Assembly: GCA_050740255.1 (NCBI GenBank)
Contig: JBOICV010000092.1
Span: 1 to 64,000 of the forward strand
Length of the DNA: 64,000 bases
Direction: 5' to 3'
Source: JBOICV01 sp050740255
GTDB lineage: Bacteria > Pseudomonadota > Gammaproteobacteria > Nevskiales > JBOICV01
Of this stretch, positions 59,737 through 64,000 are shown piece after piece. Under the pieces are notes generated by a model that saw only the letters and a program-made list of their open reading frames with translations, had not been told where the DNA came from and ran no database searches. Numbering within the stretch: position 1 is the stretch's first letter; every line of letters starts with the position of its first letter. A program made the position numbers and the translations under genes.

Positions 59737-59875
59737 GGGAGTGGCTAAGCATCGGATTCGGGCCGTATTTTCGCATGTTTCGCGCAGCACATTTCATTGA
59801 CCCGCCCGCCCGCTGGAGCGTATTATTCGCGCCCTTGCGCGGGCAGGAAGCTCGGGTTGTAGAGGAGTCGATATT

Positions 59876-59952
59876 CGGGGTGTAGCGCAGCCTGGTAGCG
59901 CACCTGCCTTGGGCGCAGGTGGTCGGAGGTTCAAATCCTCTCACCCCGACCA
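59876..59952 (+). tRNA. tRNA-Pro(UGG)
   Basis: Complete cloverleaf: acceptor CGGGGTG/CACCCCG, TGG anticodon in loop CTTGGGC, T-arm GGAGGTTCAAATCCTC, and encoded CCA. First of a four-tRNA cluster. Confidence 0.95.
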
Positions 59953-59976
59953 GCAAGCTTAGAATATGCGGCATCC

Positions 59977-60053
59977 GTGCCCGTAGCTCAGTTGGATAGA
60001 GCAACGGCCTTCTAAGCCGTAGGTCGCAGGTTCGACTCCTGCCGGGCACGCCA
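59977..60053 (+). tRNA. tRNA-Arg(UCU)
   Basis: Acceptor GTGCCCG/CGGGCAC, anticodon TCT in loop CTTCTAA, T-arm GCAGGTTCGACTCCTGC, CCA encoded. Confidence 0.95.
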
Positions 60054-60081
60054 GAATTTTATGAGGAGCGATTTTCCTTAT

Positions 60082-60113
60082 CCCCTCTCCCTTTGGGAGA
60101 GGATGGGTGAGGG
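60082..60113. repeat. CCCTCTCCC-type palindromic repeat between tRNA genes
   Basis: CCTCTCCC (60084-60091), loop TTT, GGGAGAGG (60095-60102), then ATGGGTGAGGG. Same family as those at 28216 and 47676. Confidence 0.85.
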
Positions 60114-60118
60114 TCAAT

Positions 60119-60195
60119 GGTGGCCGTAGCTCAGTTGGTAGAGTCCCGGATTGTGATTCCGGTTGTCGCGGGTTCGAGCCCCGTCGGTCACCCCA
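60119..60195 (+). tRNA. tRNA-His(GUG)
   Basis: Acceptor GTGGCCG/CGGTCAC with the extra G-1 (60119) opposite C73, anticodon GTG in loop TTGTGAT, and encoded CCA. The G-1/C73 pair is specific to histidine tRNA. Confidence 0.95.
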
Positions 60196-60251
60196 TTTTT
60201 TGTGTTACGCAGGCGCGCGTTACATTAAAATGCGCGCCCCTGTTGGATGTT

Positions 60252-60323
60252 TTGGCACAGGATGTGCCAACGCGAAGGCCTGGCCTGAGCGAAGGCAATC
60301 GAAAATGACATTTTTCGATTGCC
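60252..60323. repeat. Two perfect hairpins between tRNA-His and tRNA-Lys
   Basis: TTGGCAC/GTGCCAA with loop AGGAT (60252-60270), then GGCAATCGAAAA/TTTTCGATTGCC with loop TGACAT (60294-60323). The second has A/T-rich stem ends, so it could serve as a terminator in either direction. Confidence 0.6.
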
Positions 60324-60366
60324 GTGGCGGCACGGCGGCAGGATGCCCCGTCGCCGCGGCAGAAAT

Positions 60367-60442
60367 GGGCCGTTAGCTCAGTTGGTAGAGCAGGAGACTC
60401 TTAATCTCTTGGTCGTAGGTTCGACTCCTACACGGCCCACCA
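60367..60442 (+). tRNA. tRNA-Lys(CUU)
   Basis: Acceptor GGGCCGT/ACGGCCC, anticodon CTT in loop CTCTTAA, T-arm GTAGGTTCGACTCCTAC, CCA encoded. Its 3' half recurs at 60497-60601. Confidence 0.95.
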
Positions 60443-60479
60443 CTTTCCGCGGTTACCAACTTCCAAGTTATTCTGAGAA

Positions 60480-60601
60480 GCGGCCTTACGGCCGCATTGG
60501 TCGTAGGTTGCTCGTCTCATCCCTGAGACGAGTCCTATGGACTCGCTACGCTCGCTCGGTTTTGCTCCCGGCAAAACCGTCGACTCCTACACGGCCCACC
60601 A
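60480..60601 (+). pseudogene. Split copy of the tRNA-Lys 3' half with a 70-nt double-hairpin insert
   Basis: TTGGTCGTAGGTT (60497-60509) and TCGACTCCTACACGGCCCAC followed by CA (60580-60601) repeat the last part of tRNA-Lys, from the variable loop to CCA. They are separated in the T-loop by a 70-nt insert (60510-60579). The insert contains CTCGTCTCA/TGAGACGAG (loop TCCC, 60511-60532) and CGGTTTTGC/GCAAAACCG (loop TCCCG, 60557-60579). A further hairpin, GCGGCC/GGCCGC, precedes at 60480-60495. The 5' half of the tRNA is missing, so it is not a functional tRNA. Confidence 0.75.
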
Positions 60602-60615
60602 TTACTTTCCTCGGT

Positions 60616-62085
60616 TCATCGGTTTACGGGGGTGGCGAGTCCGCCGGTAGGCGCGGCGGCGGCGCCGAGGTACTTATGTTCGATGGCGAGCGGGTCCAGG
60701 CGGCGAAACCAGATATCGAACCCGATCTGCAGATAAAGAATGACTTCGCGCCAGCGCCGGGCGTAAGCCTCCAGCAGACGCCACCGAAATAGCCGGTGTA
60801 ACGGAATCAACTCGTACTCGTACAGCTTCAACAGCAGGTTGAAAAGCTGCATGCGCCGCAAGTCGTGCTGTTGTACGCGATAAATGACGCGTTTGCTTAT
60901 GCTCATGTGCGCAAACATCCTGGACCGCATGGCGTGCTGGAACAAAGCGGCCGAGGAAAAAAAGCGCAGCATGCGTTGACCGGCAGGGTCTTCGGCCAGC
61001 TCCTCGACTTTGCCCCGCGGTAGGTCGTAGCGGAAATAACGCTGGCTGGCGCCCGACTTGAGCACGAACAGCAGCGGTGTCTGCCGGAACATCAGGCGCA
61101 GAGGCCAAGGCACAGCGCGCGTGAATTTGGCGAAATACTCGGCTATCGGCGGCAAGGATACCTGCGTCTTGTCTTCCTTTAACTGGGCGTCGCGCAGCTT
61201 GTCCTGGATTTGCAACCGGTACTCCGCCAGGTGGCGCTCGCGCTGGCTGAAATAATCGTGCGACTGCAAAGTGAAGCCCAGTTTTTCATCCCAAGAGTCG
61301 CCGCTGATCATCGTAACGACTTCGGTTACAGGTACGCCGGCCTGCTGGTTTGCGAGTTCTGCAAAGTCACGCGCTACGGTGTCCGGTGTCTGGATGTGGA
61401 GGTTGTAGTGATAGGTATCGGCATGCAGATGACAGTGATTGCTGGCGAAGGGGATCGCGTAACGCGGTTTGATGTTATTTGCAAACGCGGCAAACAGTTC
61501 GCTATACCGCGTCGGATCATCAGCGTATATATTTACCGCATCGGTGAACTCGTAGCACAATCTGTCATTAGCCGAGCTGTGGCTGCGCAGCAGGAAATCC
61601 ACGCGCGGGTGGCGTTCCTTCAACTGCTTAAGCGGTAGGCCCATCAGTTTGGAGTCGTTGGCGTTCAGCACGACCTGCTGCCCCGCTTCGATAACCAGCG
61701 CGCTGTCGGTGGTCGGCAGGAAGTGATAAGAGCTGACCCGGAAATCCGGAGCGATTGGAAAGCACCCGCCGTGGGGCAGTTCAATCACCTGATCGAATTT
61801 CATCCCGTGCAAGTCGTCGCGCATGCGCGTGAAATGATCTTTTGGGATGACAACCGGAGTGTTGCGCGGAAATTTGCGCAAGCTCGGCCCGTGAAAATGA
61901 TCCCAGTGGAGGTGGGTCAGGAAGATATAGTCGGGTCGCAGGCTTTCGAGCAACTGTGGCGACACCGGCGGATAGTTCCACCACGAGCGCCAGTAGCAAC
62001 TGCCCACCAGCCAGGGATCGATCAGAATTTGCCTGCCTGCGTGCTCGAGCAGCAGGCCCGCATGAGACAGAATCGTAAATTTCAC
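60616..62085 (-). CDS. Metallo-beta-lactamase-fold hydrolase, large
   Basis: A 489-residue cytoplasmic metallohydrolase. The N-terminal fold has ILSHAGLLLEHAGRQILIDPW and the zinc motif THLHWDHFHG; the middle holds VVLNANDSKLMG and HSHSSAND-like residues. The C-terminal 200 residues are rich in Arg/Leu helices (FQHAMRSRMFAHMSISKRVIYRVQ) and may bind membrane or partners. I chose GTG 62085; the open frame reaches 62220, but that part lacks family sequence. It may act on lipid or nucleotide esters. The end lies 15 bp past the split tRNA-Lys copy. Confidence 0.68.
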   Translation of the reverse strand: MKFTILSHAGLLLEHAGRQILIDPWLVGSCYWRSWWNYPPVSPQLLESLRPDYIFLTHLHWDHFHGPSLRKFPRNTPVVIPKDHFTRMRDDLHGMKFDQVIELPHGGCFPIAPDFRVSSYHFLPTTDSALVIEAGQQVVLNANDSKLMGLPLKQLKERHPRVDFLLRSHSSANDRLCYEFTDAVNIYADDPTRYSELFAAFANNIKPRYAIPFASNHCHLHADTYHYNLHIQTPDTVARDFAELANQQAGVPVTEVVTMISGDSWDEKLGFTLQSHDYFSQRERHLAEYRLQIQDKLRDAQLKEDKTQVSLPPIAEYFAKFTRAVPWPLRLMFRQTPLLFVLKSGASQRYFRYDLPRGKVEELAEDPAGQRMLRFFSSAALFQHAMRSRMFAHMSISKRVIYRVQQHDLRRMQLFNLLLKLYEYELIPLHRLFRWRLLEAYARRWREVILYLQIGFDIWFRRLDPLAIEHKYLGAAAAPTGGLATPVNR

Positions 62086-62333
62086 TGCGCCGACAAATCC
62101 GGTCCTTATAGAATCGTTAATGATACTGCGTACACCGGCATTTAACGGCCTGTTAATGACGGGGCCGATGCGAGATGCGCCGCGAACGCTGCCGAAGTCC
62201 CGAAAAGCCTGACTTGGCACACACTTGGCTTATCCCTATACTGAATTTCGGTGCCAGGAGTGCCTAGGGTGCGCGGGCGTAGATCTGCGTGCCAGGGGTG
62301 ATAATCGGGATTACGGATTTTGGGAGGAGAGCA

Positions 62334-62795
62334 ATGCAATCGTTGAAATGGGGGATCGGGACCTTGCTGGCGGCGCTGACGCTTGCGGCGCAAGCCGGCA
62401 CACCGCTGCAGCTTGAACCGCAGATGGGTTTTTATGTCACCCGGTATTTCGGCGCCACGGCTGCTGTGCCGACGGAATTCGGTTTTCAGTTCAACTATCG
62501 CGATACGACCGGATATGCCTACCCGGCGTATGGATTCAACAGCCGGCCGGCCTTGCTGGATCTGCGCTTCAATAGCGGCGGCGTGACGGCGCTGAACATC
62601 TCTGGCGTCAATGCATTGATGCCGACCTACGTGCTCGGTCAGGACGAGGGCGCGGAAGACGGTGACGGGTTCCTAAGCAATATCAACTGGGGCCTGGTAG
62701 GCATGGTCGCGCTAGGCGGCGGTATTTACTATGCGTCGGAAAATTATCGCGATGATCGGGAAGATGATCGCGCACGCGCGCAGGGCGGCGGCTAG
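62334..62795 (+). CDS. Small exported protein, unknown function
   Basis: A 153-residue protein with a signal peptide (GTLLAALTLAAQAG) and a beta-rich mature part (PQMGFYVTRYFGA, FGFQFNYRDTTGY, ALLDLRFNSGGVTALNIS), ending in a Gly-rich membrane-like segment and a charged tail (ENYRDDREDDRARAQ). GGGAGGAG lies close to the ATG. It resembles small outer-membrane-associated proteins but has no recognisable family. Confidence 0.6.
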   Translation: MQSLKWGIGTLLAALTLAAQAGTPLQLEPQMGFYVTRYFGATAAVPTEFGFQFNYRDTTGYAYPAYGFNSRPALLDLRFNSGGVTALNISGVNALMPTYVLGQDEGAEDGDGFLSNINWGLVGMVALGGGIYYASENYRDDREDDRARAQGGG

Positions 62796-63015
62796 CCCAT
62801 ATCGCGGAGGCAATACCCAGCCGGAGCTGCTTTGATTCCGCTCGGTCAAACAACGGGGTGAATCCCGGTTGCCCGCCGCGGCTTGTTAGAGAATACTCAG
62901 GCTCATCGGCTTGGGTTTAGAATGTGTTGAGGCCAGGACAGGCCATGAACAAGATGTAACCGCACTGACCGCCGTCTGTATATCTTGTATCTTGCATATA
63001 AGGAATCTGGGGATT
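62796..63015. other. Intergenic stretch before the OmpA-like gene
   Basis: No convincing coding frame. TATAAG at about 62997-63002 with AT-rich sequence upstream may be the -10 of the downstream gene; no matched -35 stands out. The rest is unremarkable. Confidence 0.35.
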
Positions 63016-64000
63016 ATGAATACCGCAAATCATCTGCAACGCGTTCTCCTATTGGCGCTCACTCTGGGCATCGCACCGCTGGCCGTGGCGCAGGAAGAGG
63101 AAGCAGCAGATAGTGGCGGCGATGACGCTGCCGCCGCGTCCGGCGAGATTGACGACCGCACCTATATCGGCGTGCTCGGCGGGCTGACCGAGCCGGACAG
63201 CGATCGACCACAGGACTACGACGATGCCTATACGCTATCCATCATCGTCGGCTCGCAGAAGTCCGAAAAGCTGAATACCGAGTGGAATCTCAGCTACAGC
63301 ACCTTCGAATACAGCATCGGCGTGATCGAGTTCGCCCATGACTTCCAGGTCAATATCGGTTACGACATTCTTTATTTCCTGAACCGCGATGGCTGGGCGC
63401 CCTTTGGCCTGGCCGGCGTGGCGCTGACCCACGACGCACGTCAGACGTCCGATTCCCAGCACGCCAGCGTCAACGTCGGCGCGGGTGTGATCAAGCCGTT
63501 CAACGACCACGGCGCGGCGTTCCGCGCCGAAGCCCGTTATCTCTACCATTTCGATGACAAAGACGGCAACGACGATCCGGCCGACATCCGTTTGGTGGCG
63601 GGCATCACCGTGCCGCTTACGGCCAAGCCGGTCCCGCTGCCTCCGCCCCCACCGCCCCCCACCGCGGTTGATAGCGACGGCGACGGCGTGGTGGATGAGA
63701 AAGACAAGTGCCCCGGCACGCTGGCCGGCGTGAAGGTGGACGGCGATGGCTGCGCCGTGCCGCAGGTGCTCAAGCTGAACGGCGTGAGCTTCGACTTCGA
63801 TTCGGTGCGCGTCGGCAAGAACGCCCGCACCATCCTGGATGAGGTGAGCGAAGGCATCAAAGGCCAGCCCAGCATGCAGGTCGAAATCGCCGGTCATACC
63901 GACAACTACGGCGATGAAACCTACAACCAGCAGTTGTCCGAGCGCCGTGCCAAAGCGGTGCGCGACTATCTGGTGGAAAAAGGTGCGCCGGACGCCAACT
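63016..64000 (+). CDS. OmpA-family outer membrane protein, cut by the window edge
   Basis: At least 328 residues. The signal peptide is LLLALTLGIAPLAVAQ. An N-terminal eight-strand-type beta barrel (residues 50-205) is followed by a Pro-rich linker and a thrombospondin-like calcium motif (DSDGDGVVDEKDKCPGT). The OmpA C-terminal domain is visible up to the window end: FDFDSVRVGKNARTILDEV and IAGHTDNYGDETYNQQLSERRAKAVRDYL, which binds peptidoglycan. It runs past base 64000. Confidence 0.9.
   Translation, partial: MNTANHLQRVLLLALTLGIAPLAVAQEEEAADSGGDDAAAASGEIDDRTYIGVLGGLTEPDSDRPQDYDDAYTLSIIVGSQKSEKLNTEWNLSYSTFEYSIGVIEFAHDFQVNIGYDILYFLNRDGWAPFGLAGVALTHDARQTSDSQHASVNVGAGVIKPFNDHGAAFRAEARYLYHFDDKDGNDDPADIRLVAGITVPLTAKPVPLPPPPPPPTAVDSDGDGVVDEKDKCPGTLAGVKVDGDGCAVPQVLKLNGVSFDFDSVRVGKNARTILDEVSEGIKGQPSMQVEIAGHTDNYGDETYNQQLSERRAKAVRDYLVEKGAPDAN

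Noticed and set aside
59876..60616. tRNA cluster as the boundary of a genomic island
   Set aside because: A 3' tRNA-Lys copy exists, but no integrase, phage or mobility gene is near and the distance between the copies is only about 100 bp.

Overview
The window looks like a GC-rich chromosome segment from a deep-branching gammaproteobacterium (Nevskiales/Steroidobacterales/Xanthomonadales-like, inferred). The main evidence is gene order: fmdB-DUF502-aspS, glyA-nrdR-ribD-ribE-ribBA-ribH-nusB-thiL-pgpA and udg-rimI are typical of that class. No phage, IS transposase, integrase or CRISPR array was seen.

Layout. 1-10 kb: a broken enoyl-CoA hydratase; the branched-chain amino acid genes ilvB (minus) and ilvN-ilvC (plus), head to head; pssA; then leuA behind a leucine-rich leader peptide, followed by udg, rimI and an MFS carrier. 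9.4-14.7 kb: a nitrate-type uptake island with an ANTAR regulator, a sigma-54 promoter, a folded leader ending in a strong terminator, a porin and an ABC transporter. 14.6-18.4 kb: a small membrane protein, radA, a CorC/CNNM protein and a YqiB-like gene.

18.5-30.2 kb is accessory and rich in lipoproteins: two tiny lipoproteins, an S15/CocE-like hydrolase, an alkyl-sulfatase-like metallo-beta-lactamase, an unknown lipoprotein, a PpiC-like protein, a HupE/UreJ permease and a DUF3604 protein, followed by small secreted or membrane unknowns. 30.2-39.5 kb: a DOMON-like/DUF1343 pair, an acyl-CoA synthetase, a cNMP-binding/rhodanese protein divergent from a CHASE2 cyclase, and a CapD-type dehydratase. 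39.5-53.8 kb: housekeeping genes (aspS, nadA, cysC, glyA, nrdR, riboflavin genes, nusB, thiL, pgpA) and an Ig-like lipoprotein. 53.8-64 kb: a hydrolase, cysS, a mer operon with merB but no merA, folD, four tRNAs, a split copy of the tRNA-Lys 3' half, a metallo-beta-lactamase-fold protein and the start of an OmpA-family gene.

Most notable: (1) a sigma-54 promoter/leader/terminator between the ANTAR gene and the porin; (2) a leuL-type attenuator; (3) palindromic GC-rich repeats inserted in frame inside ribD and thiL; (4) a tRNA-Lys T-arm copy split by a 70-nt double hairpin; (5) two lipoproteins sharing a Cys-Pro C-terminal motif; (6) the DUF3604/HupE/PpiC/lipoprotein cluster; (7) the merA-less mer operon whose promoter begins inside the merR stop codon.
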